Shown here: positions 9,968 through 21,457 of the stretch, piece after piece
Layout: each line of letters starts with the position of its first letter
Numbering within the stretch: position 1 is the stretch's first letter
Source of the DNA: Parascedosporium putredinis
Lineage: Eukaryota > Ascomycota > Sordariomycetes > Microascales > Microascaceae
Direction of reading: 5' to 3'
NCBI GenBank assembly: GCA_949357655.1
Contig: CASHTG010000001.1
Span: forward strand, 1,426,001 to 1,490,000
Length of the DNA: 64,000 bases
Position numbers and translations under genes: made by a program
The notes under the pieces: generated by a model
Seen by the model: the letters and a program-made list of their open reading frames with translations, nothing else
The model's database searches: none
What the model was told of the DNA's origin: nothing

Positions 9968-11944
9968 TCAAGTCATCTTGACATCGCCATCGGTGGGCGG
10001 GGCCGCAGTTGGGACTTGGTCTTGAGGCTGAGACTGAGACGGAGACGCGGCTTCGGGGCCGTCCTTGTCGTGGCGCCTCCGCTTTCCCAAGCGCTCACAC
10101 CATTCTTCGGCGCTGACGATGGTGCCGTCTAGGACACCGCTCACCTGCGCCATCATGTCGAGGCCCTCCATCGCAAGGACAAGGACCCGCTGGGCGCCTT
10201 CCTTGATGTTCCTCTCACGAGGCCTGCCACCATCTTCCGCATCGCCAAGCTGCTGCCCCTGTTGCTGTTGTTGCTGAGACGATATGGCCATCGCAAGTTG
10301 CCATTTCCGGGGCAGGCTGGTGAGGTGACGACGAACGAGAACACGCGCATTCTCTGGGAGGGCACCACCTGTATACTTGGAAACGGTCTCCACAACGTCA
10401 CGAAGAGTCTTCAAGACATCATCTCGGAGAGAGGCTATCTTCGCCGCCAATTCCTGCCGGTTGGCCTGGTGTTTGGCAGAGGAATCTCCTGCGGCGGTTT
10501 CGTCGCCGGAGGCGGATTCTCTCTCAGCCTGTTCGGCCTGTTCGTACTGCTCTAGCGTCGTCTTCAATGAGGCAATGACCTTGGCGATGTGACGATTCGC
10601 CCATCTAAGCCATGTGAGGCAATACTTTAGGCTGCGCAAGCTTTCATCGCTCATCGCGATACTCAGGCCGGATGTCGACATGATGAGGCGCGATTGCCAT
10701 GGCGCATTCCCAGGCCCACGCTTAGTGGTAGAACCCTCCGCGTTTTCCGTGTAATCGGGCGAGTTCTCATAAGCTGGTAGGGTGTCGACGGTACTTGCCT
10801 GGGACATTCGGCGCTCGGCCTTGAAGCCGTACGCCTCGAGCGCCTTCTCATCTAGCCTTACGGCCGCGTCCAGGTCGGCTCCCTCGCGACTTTCCTTCGT
10901 TTGTGAGAGCCGCTATCGCCGGATTCGACATCAGACCTCTGCGATTGCTTGCGCCCACCAAGGAACCATCGCACGGAGCCTTCTACGCCGGTGACGCGGC
11001 CAACCGATCCTACGGCCCCGGCGATTGGGGTCAAGTAGCCCTCAACGTATTCCGCGCTAGATTTGAAACGGGGAGAATAGTTTTTCGAGCTGTTGTAGGC
11101 CGATGCGGCCCCGCCTATAGTTGTAGCTATGAGAGGGTGGGATGTCGTGAGCAGCGACAGTAATGGCTCAGGCTGAGTTCGGGTGTGTGAGGATGCGGAG
11201 CTGTGGGACGGCGACCGCAGCGGAAGAGAAGCATGCGAATTTGGTGGCGAAGAGAGAAAGTCTATAGGGAGTCATGTCACCTAGATTAGCCTCCACATGC
11301 ACTTATAGGCAGAGGAAAGAAAAGGGCTAGAGAGCCGAAGAATCGCGATGGCTCCAAGATCACAACTATGCGAGATTTGCTTGGGAAGCAACCTTACCTG
11401 CACGTAAATCACCGAGCGCTTCGGCGGCTAGGCGGACATCGGGGTCATCCAAGCTGACGCTAGATGCCCTGCCGTCATGAAAATAGTCTGGCGACGCAGC
11501 GCCGACGGCCCCATTGCTCCCAGCATCAAGATCCATTCTCGCCGGAGAGTCTGCGGCACGGGAGTAGTGGCTTGACCGAGGGCTCAACGCCATCCACGGC
11601 TGCTGAGGCCCCGCAGAAGCCTGCCGGCTGTGGGTGCTGTCCGTCAGTTGGGATGACGAGCGCCGATAGCGTTGGCCCGTAAGGCTTGATATCGAGGGCA
11701 AGGTGTTGTCAGTTTCGTGAGAGGGTTGGATCGGGGGCAATTCGGTGGTGGGGACGTCTGGAAATTTAAGCATCGCGGGATCGTGAGACTGGAGGGATGC
11801 CTGCGGAGGATTCTGGTGCGCCGCCGCCGTCGCAGTCGCATGCGTGGGAGGATAGGCGTGGGAGGGTTTTGACCATGGTTCTGTCGACTCGGCGGCGCGG
11901 CCCCGTGGCTCGAGGGTTCGAGGAAGCATGTGATTCTGCTCCAT
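9968..11944 (-). CDS. opi1: OPI1 family transcriptional regulator (CCG-8-like)
   Basis: OPI1-family proteins regulate phospholipid genes in yeast; the Neurospora member is clock-controlled gene ccg-8. Exon 1 (11944-11398) encodes MEQNHMLPRTL through AEALGDLRA. An intron at 11397-11262 (gtaagg..tatag) joins it to DFLSSPPNSHASLPLRSPS, a family-typical junction. Exon 2 carries the conserved core: LLSLLTTSHPLIATTIGGA, YVEGYLTPIAGAVGSVG, a basic KRRK stretch, RLDEKALEAYGFKAERRMS, SLKYCLTWLRWANRHIAKV, and a Gln run. It ends in an acidic tail with GDVKMT. The frame breaks once near 10880 (gtcgcgaggga). One missing base restores exactly 614 codons including the stop. The upstream leader has several small AUGs, so translational control is possible but not shown. 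Confidence 0.8.
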
Positions 11945-14900
11945 TCTCGCGGTGATGGAAAGCCAAAGACCAGTAAAGGTCTAAGGCGCTCGTTTTGGAT
12001 AAACGATGATTGCTGAGAAGATTGGAAGAAAGGAGAGGAACGAAATCTGGCGTATGTCTGCCCACGACGGGCTCAACTTGAAGCACTCGCGAAAGCAAGC
12101 GAAGAATTTTGGGTCGTTTGCTGGCGGAGAAGGGATGAGCCGGCGAGTGGGTTTTGGGCTGAAAGGGGGAAACCGCAATGAAGGTTGTTGAATTGCACTA
12201 GAGGGAGGCAAAGGGAAGGGACGGGGGAAGCGGCGTGGTGCTGGGCCTTTAGCGGATGCAGGGGAGCAAGGACCGGCGAATGGTGTGATGACTAGGATGG
12301 CCAAGCTTCACGACGAAAGCCATGCACATGGGAAAAACAGCGAAACGATATGAGAGGAACAGAGCGCAAGCACATGTGAAATGGCAACAAGTTGAGCCGG
12401 GGGAGGGCGGGGACCCAGGACAGGAGTGATGGTGGATGACTAGTGGGAAAAATGTGGATTTTTTCAGGCGTTATGAGGGGTGTGGGGGCCAACTTCTCGA
12501 GGAAGTGAGTACCTCAGCATCCATCCGTTGGATCCATTGGATCGAAGCGAAGAAGCCGGCATTGTTCACTGCTTCACAGCCCACAGTATCCCATCACAAG
12601 AGGTCACTCCATGTACCCCTTTCCCTACCCAAAGACGCACCAGTTTCCAGTCATCTTGAAAGCCTCGCGAATGCCATCCACATCAATCGAGGGCATGAGG
12701 CGCTAGGCATCGTCCGTGGGGCTGTCCTTCATGAAAGCACAAAGTCAAAATAGAAGGCCTAAGAAGTTCTCCTCTTGTGACCGGCCTCTCCACTCACAAA
12801 ATTCAGGTGGTATCATCCTTGAACCCCGAAGCAAAACCAATTTGGGGCGAACGACGGTCACACTTCTCCCATGCCGCGCTGCGCTGCCCCTCGTTTTCTC
12901 TGCGCGATTGTGGTACGCCGGCGAACAAAGTACTTTTTCTGTTCCAGCCCCAATTTTGGGCAAGACAGCACCCAGTTCTAGACTTCTTGTGCCAATGGCC
13001 AGCCAGCCCCAAGCTAGTTATTGGTAGTCCCTCCGTCTTATCTGTTTCCCTTTACCGTCCTAGCCCTAGCTTCAATGCTTGGAGCCAGCCTCCCAGACTC
13101 TGCCGGAGCCAACTTGTGTGCAGGGCACGTCAGTCAAACTGGTGCCTTTTCGACTAGTGGTGCATAATAGCCGGTCCTTGAAGCCGACCAGAGCTCGCCG
13201 TCGAATCCGAGGCACCACAATTTTCCTGTGCATGCGCACCCTACCCTGGCTAGCTACCTGTCTGCCTCGGCGGGAGAAAAAAATAAAGGACGAAGAAGAA
13301 ATAGGAATGTCAAAATGGGGGCTCCGAGGAGGTGATCCCAATGTCAGGGTCGTAGCCAGAGAGCGCCTTTTGGGGGCTCATCGTCTGATATCTCCAAGTC
13401 AGCGTCTGCTCGCGAACGTGTTGTAACCTGAAGTCATGAGAGGTAGGAGGTCGATACGACGGTCTTTGCCATCACCTCCGCCTCCAAGGCCCCTAGTGAG
13501 AGGAGAGGCTTCGTCCCCTCCATATGGCTCTCCTCAGAGGGTGTGCCGATCTCTTGGTCATCCGTAGCTGCCGAGTTGACCGGGAGCCCATATCGCCACT
13601 ATTACTTTTTCCGTGTATTTTTCTTTCTATTTCTTTGTTTGCTCGCCTCTTGTTAGATCATTGGACCGTGCCAGCCTAGGCCCAAAGGACGCCGTATTAT
13701 CTCATACAGTGTAATTTTTCTTATCCCGCCCCCACCACTCCTTTCGGGACTCTAATGCTTCGCCGGCGAGGCAAGGTCTGTCTTGTTTGCACCTCGGGTC
13801 GGTTGAGCCGACTGTGACGCAAAGACACGAAAGCGCCTCGCCTCGTACAAGTATCGATACCGTTCTGTGCGCCACGATGCCGACCAACATGCACGGGTTT
13901 CTGGTGAAGCCCAGAGAACTTTCTTCCAAGATAGGGAATTGTAATCGAAGGGCTTGTCGAAGCTTTGAAGAGCCTCCATTGATCCATTCTCAGTAGCTCT
14001 GCGTCATGATAGATCTAGCCAGCATACACTCTTGCGTCATGGCTTGAGCTAGGTTCACGGCCCACCCCAACCGAAGATGGATCGCTGGATCGATTTCCAC
14101 TTTAGACACTACTCATTTGAAAGGGGTTCTTTCGGGGTCGCAGACAGCTAATATCATCTCATTATGCTCCAGAGAAATCATCGAAAGGACGGGACACGCC
14201 TGACAATCAAAAAAATTGCCTCTGTTGAGAAGCCCACCTACGGGCGTAGATGCGAAGGTGGTGCAGTACAAGGAGAAAGATTCAAAGCATGTGGATAATG
14301 TGGGGAGCAGCTAACACAAAGTCAGCAAGTCATGCCGTTATCGCTCACTCCTGCCCATCATGGATCTGGCGTGTTTTAGGAGCGCCTCGCACGTGTCAAA
14401 CCCGGCACAGAGCTCACATTTGTTGATTGTCCCTGCCCCATTTTTAATTCCCTCGCTTGCGGAGGAGGGATTTGAACCAGGGTTCTCAGGGTCTGGTTCG
14501 TTGCATGTGATTGTGACCTGGGTCATTAGCCTGGGCCGAAAATTCTGTTACCGATTTGGCTACACCCACTACTGCTCATCTTAACGATGAAGACCCTCTG
14601 CGTTATCGCAGGTGAACTTTTCCTCGAATGCCAAGACCGCCCAGTCGGCATTCGGCCTTGAACTCTTGCCTTTTCTTTCTTCCTCTCAATTTCAGCAGAA
14701 GCTCGAGGGGAAATTCTGGGCTGACAAGGCCTCATCCGCACGCCGAGTTGCTGCTCTTCCGGAATATAATGGCGGCTGCTGCCCAAGGACCACCCGAGCC
14801 ATGACGGACGAGAGCTCCTGAACCGGCCCTCTGTAAGGTACGATCTGTACCTGCTCCATGTCTTAAACAGGCCAGGCGTCCTGAGGACGAGGCTAAAAAG

Positions 14901-15868
14901 CCCTTGACGGGATGGCTAGACGGGACGTACCAGTCCGTGGTGGTTCAAATTATCCTTCAAATCGGGTTCCCACGAGGGCACAGGCTCTTTGCGTGTTCCA
15001 GCAGCCAACTCGCACAGATTTCTTGGACGCATTTCGCCATCGAAGCGATGGCATTCTCGTAACCTCTTGCCCCTACGTTTGACTGAGGCCGGCACAGCGC
15101 TTGGATACAGGCCGAAAAAGACAGACCGACAAACGCGCGCACACACACACACAAGGGTTTACACAAGATATGTTCGATTCCTCTGACGCCGTCCAAGCAA
15201 CAAGAAACTGCTCGGCCGGCTCTTATATGAACCATGGTTTCCTTCTACGCGTCACAAAATCGCAGTTTTCATCGATGGCACACGGTTAGCTCATAAGCAG
15301 AATGCTGTGGCAAGGTGTGTGTATGCAATGAGCTGCACTGTCTAATAGGACGCGGTGGTTGTGAAGTTTCAAAAGTTTTTTCCGGCCACGATCTTGCGAA
15401 GAGTTTTCTACCATCCGCGAGACCCTATACAATCACGTGATACAGAAAACAGATTATGTAATTGAAACATGCCCACCCAAAAGACCAGCACTAACTGCAT
15501 CGTGCTTTTGCTCAGAAGTAGGGTGTGATTTTGAAAAAGACTGCTCAGCGTAGTCGCAGGCGCAACTGGTGGCATATCTCGAGCGATTCCAGAGTTCATT
15601 CTTTTTTGTTACTGAATAGGAGCCGCATCAAAAAGCACCCGTAATCTAGTACGAAACAGCCACAGGTCTAGTTGGGAGACTGGGCAGGTCTCTAGCCACG
15701 TTTGCTTCAACCTTCGTATAAGTCCCCCAAAAGAACAGGGCCGGCTCTTCCCTCTTTCCTTTTCTGATAGGGCTGGGTTTCAACCGTTTCTGAACTTCCC
15801 ACACTTTAAACAGGAGATAGTATGCCCTGAGGAATCAACGGGAGAAAGAGAGATAGTTAAAATCCAGG
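11945..15868. other. Long gene-free interval upstream of OPI1 and SET genes
   Basis: About 3.9 kb between two divergently oriented genes. Many short openings occur in all frames, but none has recognisable composition or a splice pattern. A tRNA B-box-like sequence at 14468-14478 was considered and rejected. An AC-rich stretch lies near 15140-15152. It may contain long 5' leaders or non-coding transcripts; sequence alone does not show this. Confidence 0.45.
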
Positions 15869-17556
15869 ATGGAGTCGCCTGATTTCGAGGCTGCGAGCCA
15901 AAGGTTTCTCGCATGGTTCGCAGCCATTCCAGGGTCAACCTTCCACGACAGCTTATACATGGCTGATCTCAGATCTCGCAATTCAGGCAGAGGTCTCGGT
16001 AAGTCTGTGGAATGCCCACTCATTGCCCATAGCATGCTACCCTATTGTTGCGCACCAATATGGTTAGATGGGTGATCTAGATACTCATGCATCCGTTAGT
16101 GGCAAGGGAGGATATTCCGGCAAACACCATTCTATTCACAACGCCAAGAGCTGCTGTGATTACAACGACGACTTCTACTCTGTGCGAAAAGCTACCGCAC
16201 GTTTTAACAAAGGACGGCGCCGTCTTCCCCGTCAGCTTGGATGACGAATCCAAACTATCGGATCCGGATCCGTGGATTGGTCTAGTGCTAGTCCTCATTT
16301 ACGAGTATCTTCAGGGCCAAAAGTCTTTATGGGGTCCTTATTTTGATGTGCTACCCCATAACTTCGACACTCCAATGTTCTGGTCTGAACCGGAGCTCGA
16401 TCAGTTGCAAGCAAGCTCGGTTAGGTCCAAGATTGGCAAGGATCAAGCCAATGCCACATTCATCACCAAGGTCTTACCCTGCGTGAACGCGAATGCCGAC
16501 GTATTTTACGCTGATAGCAATGTCCGCTTGAGTGATGGGGAACTTCTCGAGCTCTCGCATCGAATGGCAAGCCTTATTATGGCCTACGCCTTTGACCTAG
16601 ACAAGGACGACGACGAGGAACAGCAGGACGGTAACTCGGAAGAGGAGTGGGTTGAGGATAAGGAGGCTTCCATGTTAGGCATGGTTCCAATGGCTGATAT
16701 TCTCAATTCCGACGCGGAATTCAACGTGAGTGCTCTCAAACATCGCCTGAGGGGTTCGTCCCCTATGCGGGCGGCTTGGCTGCCTTGTTAGCTGACCTTC
16801 TCATGAAAGGCTCATGTTGATCATGACGACAATGTGGTTACTGTTACCTCGCTTCGGATCATACGGCAAGGGGAGGAAGTTTTGAACTACTATGGTCCTC
16901 TCGCTAACTCGGACCTGCTGCGACGATATGGGTACGTTAGTAGCCTTCATCGACGATACGATATCGTTGAGATCCCTCGCTCCATGGTGGCCACCCAGGT
17001 GCAAGTCTCACTTCAAGTCTCGGAGGCTTTCAAAGATAAAGCGGTATGTTTTTCTTTCTAACGAGGCTGTTTGAACTGGGCCCATCCTAATTCCAGCCGC
17101 TTCTAGGTACCATTTTTCGAGGATGAGGTAGACGACCCAATCGTCCTGGAGCGGGACGCCGGAGAACCCAACTCGGACGGGACCCTCATAGCGCCTATTC
17201 GGACTGATAAGTTACTTTCAGAACTGGAGGAGGCGACGATAGCAATTCTCAAGGCGTTCCGGAAGGTGTCGGCTTCTGTCGTGGCCGATAAACGCAAGAG
17301 GGAAGAAACGTGCAGGGAGGTACTGCCTCTGGTTCTATCCAATAGGTTGTCGGAGTATTCGACTACCCTCGCCGATGACGAGCTGATCCTTGCCGACCCT
17401 CAAACTACGGGTCGATTCCGCATGGCGGTCGAAGCTCGGGCTGGGGAAAAGCGGCTGCTGCATGAAGCACTCGCCTTAGCTGCGATTAAAACTGCAGACG
17501 TGTCCCTTGACGAGAGCATGGGCGAGAGACCGGCTAAGAAAAATAGAATGCTTTGA
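15869..17556 (+). CDS. rkm4: SET-domain lysine methyltransferase, RKM4/SETD6-like
   Basis: Four exons: 15869-15998, 16100-16725, 16810-17043, 17107-17556. The introns are 101, 84 and 63 bases, all GT..AG with consistent phase, giving 479 residues and no frameshift. The SET domain begins at GLVAREDIPANTILFTTP. It contains the segment WIGLVLVLIYEYLQG, an interrupted acidic insert (DLDKDDDEEQQDGNSEEEW), the motif MVPMADILNSDAEFNAHVDH, and the catalytic-region GEEVLNYYGPLANSDLLRRYGYV. A Rubisco-LSMT substrate-binding-like C-terminal half follows. The basic tail ERPAKKNRML could be a nuclear signal. Yeast Rkm4 monomethylates ribosomal protein eL42; SETD6 methylates other targets. The substrate here is inference. 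The length is close to the yeast protein. Confidence 0.85.
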
Positions 17557-19858
17557 GGTCGGAGACTGACTGTTTCCCAGAGTCCTCACTCATCGTGGCC
17601 GTGAAAAAAAGGGCGTGGCAGCTGGAGAGACTAAAGGCTCTTTTTTTTTTTTTTTTTTTTTTGGTGGCCGCAGGGTGCTTGAATACAACCAGCAAAACCT
17701 TCCATCTTTTCTGTCCTCAGCGTCTATTAATTTCCCAACAGTCCAACAGCGTCCCAGCTTGGCGAGAGTCGAGTCCGGATCCCTAGGAGACCTGCTAGTT
17801 GAATGGATGGATGGAAACTACCGGCACCAGCTCTCCGCCTCTCCCGCTTCTTGCTACGCACTGCCCATCATCTCCTCCCTCCCGCCCTGATACATTGCTG
17901 TGTTCTATCATGTATATGTGAGAACGCACCACTCTGGTTGGGCCTCGCATGCTTTAACCGCTCTTGGGCTCACTATTATCTAGTGCACGAGGCTGTCGCT
18001 TCTCGTAGCATCTGGCTGGTTGCTTGGCGAGAGATCGACAGGACGAGCGGAATCGAGAAGTAAATAAAAAGGCGATCACGTCACTACCCTGCAGGAGCTT
18101 TCTTTTCCTACTTTGAATGGACAAAATACGCTGCGGGTCGAGGGGCTAACAAGTCGGGTGCGCCGCGGCTTTGCAGCTATCTGATCTCGAACACCTATCC
18201 GCGTTTTCTTTTCCTTGTCAATTGTGCTTGGCAAGTTTTTCGAACTCGACTCGAGGAACGGGGGACAAATCAACCTGAATAAGGGGCGTTCCATCCCCCT
18301 CCATTACCATCGTCCACACCAACTCTTGCTCGAAACAGGGAAGCGGAACTGGGCCCGCACGACGGCCTATCACGAGGGCTGGTGTCACCGAGTTTAAAGC
18401 ATCAGTACCTTCTTAATTTTCCACCATGTATGATAATGAAGTCCTCATACCTAGCCCACCACCCCAAGAGCCACTGTTTTTGGGTCTCAAAACTCACAAA
18501 ATGGGGGTGGTAGGTTTTCACCCAACCTGTCCGGGCTCGAGAATCTCCAGTATAACCTACGGGAAGCCCCTTCCCACCCACTTGTATGGATTTGCTGCAA
18601 AACACTGCTTCTTTTTTTCTCAACCCCCACAGACTCATGGCCCAACTGCCCGTCCTTGGGGAGCCTGCTTTGCGCTCTTCGGCTCTTCCGACGAGTGGCT
18701 CTGCTAAGCGCGAGCAGTTTATCTGATTTGATCTGGACAACCAGCCGTGCTTCTATCTGCTTAGGATCACCTAGTGGCTGTCCGTATGTGGACGATAGAG
18801 AGAACATCCGTGGGGTAGGCTGGTAAGCACGAGCTGCGAGGCGAGGCTCCCATGAGTGACCTTCGGCAATATTAACTGTGATATCGAAAGGGAGCCGTTT
18901 CTGCATTTCAGCCCAAGTGCAGGAAGATGTGGATTTGGCCCCCACCCTCAAAACCGCCCCCGATGAGGTTGGCCCGAGATTTCCACCATGACGGCCGATG
19001 ACCCAGGTCTTGAGGCAACCAACAGTACTAACTAACGGTAGCCTGGTCTGACTTTTCCAGCGTTTCAATGTCGTCTAGCTAGGCGCCAATCTAAAGCGCA
19101 CGGTTGGCGCTGCAGTGTGGTGACTTGGTGGTTACAGCGTTGCCAGGCCGGGCCGCAAGATTGCCCGAAGATGTGAGGATGTGTAAGGATAGATTGGTGG
19201 GTGCTTTCGGCTCTCCCTTTGGGCTTCCTTTTCTTCTTCCCCTGCTCTGTGCCACCTATGTAGCCACAGCTGTGTCTTGTCTTTTGGAGATCGGTAACCC
19301 TTTTAGCGAAGGCTGCGAGCCGTCGGGGCGGCCGCCAATCTAGGACTGACTCTCCGCTTGCAACGCGTCTCACTGCATTGCAAAAGGGTGTCGTAGGGCA
19401 GGAGAATGGCATCAAAACACTCTAAGCCTTGCAACCAAGAGGTGAGGCGTGGGTTGGGTTGGGGCCGCCAAGTCCATGATCAGCGAGGGATAGATGCCAT
19501 GGCCGGGCTTGATATCGCGGCACAAAGGCTGGGATTCTGGGCTCTGCGGCCTAAGATGCGGGCTGGCTGGATACGTCTGATGGCTCAGGGCCCAGGCTGG
19601 CAGAAAATGAAGCCGTCGCGAGGAGAACGTATGGTTCCAGCCCATCGCCCGTCGTCTCCGCGAGCCTAAACCGCGCCGGCTATTTCTTGTTTATATTCCA
19701 CCGAACCCCCGTCGTCCTTTCGAAGACGATGTCTCAATTCTTTACACCGCAAATGTTCTGTATAGCTCCACTTGAACGAATACTATTGTGCATCTTTGCC
19801 TCTTCCTCGCGGTCCTTGCTTCCGCATCTCCCTTTTAGCACACCAAACTAGTTTTACA
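17557..19858. other. Intergenic region after SET gene
   Basis: About 2.3 kb. It has a 22-base T run at 17641-17662 and a GATA-type sequence at 18719-18727. No coding region is supported; the 193-codon minus opening at 18487-19068 has no features. Confidence 0.45.
17641..17662. repeat. Poly-T tract of 22 bases
   Basis: Uninterrupted T run 85 bases after the SET-gene stop, possibly near its 3' processing region. The true length is uncertain given the deletion errors elsewhere in homopolymers. Confidence 0.8.
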
Positions 19859-20995
19859 ATGGTAGGTCCCGCATTCGGGTTTCTAGGTGTGAAGAGCCTT
19901 GGTTGTCTTTGGTGCGCGCACGCTAATAGTCGCCGTGAACTAGCCTTCCGAAAGCCACGAGCGCATGCGCCTGAGCAATCGCCCTCGGCCCAAGGATCCC
20001 AGGGTGGGCCCAAGCCAAGAGCAGAGCCCGAGCTTCCTCTTCGTAGTGAATAAGCTCGAGGTGGCTGGTCCCGGACAGCCTCCTCCAACCCCCGACTACT
20101 GGGGCAACGTGGTCCCGCCTGAGACCAAGGGTGGTTACGCGGCCGAGGATAAAAGCGTGGTTATGCGCTACCGGGATGGCCGAGTTACCACGGCGCCCGA
20201 GTACCGCTGGTCCCGCGAGGTCTGGCAGCAGGAGGGGACCATACAGAGAGCCCAAGGTTCAAACAAAATCGAGCGTTACAAAGAGCGTGCCGTCTTCTCC
20301 TCCAGCCCCTCCTGCCAATCATCATCTCTAAGGTTGACCCCACGGCCCACGATGTGGCGGGCGTCCCCGAGAACAGTTGCGATTACCGGTGGGGATTGCT
20401 CCATTTTAGACACTCTGCGCGGCCCGCTGGCGTTAGCCTTGTTAATCACGAATCCCGCGGGCTTCAATACGTGGCGGGACAGAATCCTAGCTGGATGCCG
20501 AGTCTAGTGCCGTCGGTATTTGCAAACACATGTTCCACCGCCCGGGCCTCGCGCGGGCTTGGCGGAGAACTCCCCATCCTGCTCGGGCTCATGGCGTTCT
20601 GGGAGCATCCGTCCATACCCCACAAAGAGCGGATGGCCAAGACCTTTATCGGCGACAACGCGCATTGGCGGGATCACCAGTGGAGAGTTGAGACCGAACC
20701 CCAAGGTTGTAAGTCGCACACAAAAGTCAACCGATGCGGTTGTTCCCTTCCTTTCCTTCCTTTCCCCTCCGAAAAGTAAATAAAAAAGAGTTTGGGGCAA
20801 AGGATATGCCATCCTGGTGTAGAATACGAGGGCGTACTTGATTTACTAACAGTATCCCATTGGTGGTTCCTAGACCCTCGATCCGGCGACGAGCCGAGGG
20901 GTTTCCTCGTCCATGTCGGCCTCGACGACCAGAATCCAGCGTCCACCTCGGAAGCACTCAAGGCGCTTGAGGATAGCGCGCTTGTGAAGGGTTAA
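19859..20995 (+). CDS. Unrecognised protein; first intron directly after ATG
   Basis: I do not recognise the family. The best model starts with the ATG at 19859 followed at once by a donor (ATG|gtaggt). The intron 19862-19943 has a branch-like gctaat and acceptor ctag. Exon 2 then reads PSESHERMRLSNRPRPKDPR. The core includes FLFVVNKLEVAGPG, PTPDYWGNVVPPETKGGYAA, EDKSVVMRYRDGRVTTAPEY, and later FWEHPSIPHKERMAKTFIGD and NAHWRDHQWRVE. A second intron at 20709-20873 (gtaagt..cctag) joins TEPQG to YPRSGDEPRGFLVHVGL. The frame changes once near 20295. One missing base makes all phases agree and yields 296 residues. No signal peptide is obvious. An alternative start is 19965. Confidence 0.55.
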
Positions 20996-21457
20996 TTGGG
21001 GCTGGCTTTGATTCGCGGTGCGTATGGGGAGGGTGGGATTGTCTGATTAGATTTCGTTGGAGTGGCTTGTTCTGACTAGATCTTGTTAACGTACGTGTGA
21101 TACCCCTTTGGCGTGCTCCCAGTCTTTTCGAGAGCATCACAAATGTAAGTGTATTACTAGTGGCAAAGGAAACTTTTGCCATTCCTACCTCACCCCTCAA
21201 CTATTGGTTTCTCTGTTTCTATTGTTTGCTGTTCTTTGGCTCTCGCATTTCAGGCTCTTGCCTTGCCTTTTCGCCAAGCCTGCGTCCTCTAATTTCTTTT
21301 CTCTTTCGTCGCACGACTTGGTGAACCTCCAAGAGAAACAAAGAGGTTCTTTCAAAAAGGGGACGCAGAGAGAGTCATTTCATCATGTTATAAGTCCTCG
21401 GTTCTTTTTCTCATTAAACACGCTATAAAACTACCATTTTTATTTCCCCAAGCCTTC
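20996..21457. other. Spacer between convergent genes
   Basis: About 0.46 kb of T/C-rich DNA between the 3' ends of the unrecognised gene and the AP-1 mu gene. It probably holds both transcript ends. No gene is visible. Confidence 0.5.

Noticed and set aside
14440..14520. tRNA-like B box (ggttcaaatcc on the minus strand)
   Set aside because: The flanking bases do not form a T stem, and no acceptor stem, anticodon arm or A box is found at proper spacing.
18719..18727. ttatctgat, an exact match in reverse to an ATCWGATAA siderophore GATA-factor site
   Set aside because: One match is expected by chance in 64 kb, and no iron gene is adjacent.
18728..18745. Sequence ttgatctggacaaccagc resembling one half of a TPP riboswitch
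   Set aside because: The required CTGAGA half and the closing helix are missing nearby, and the site is not in a thiamine gene or its intron.
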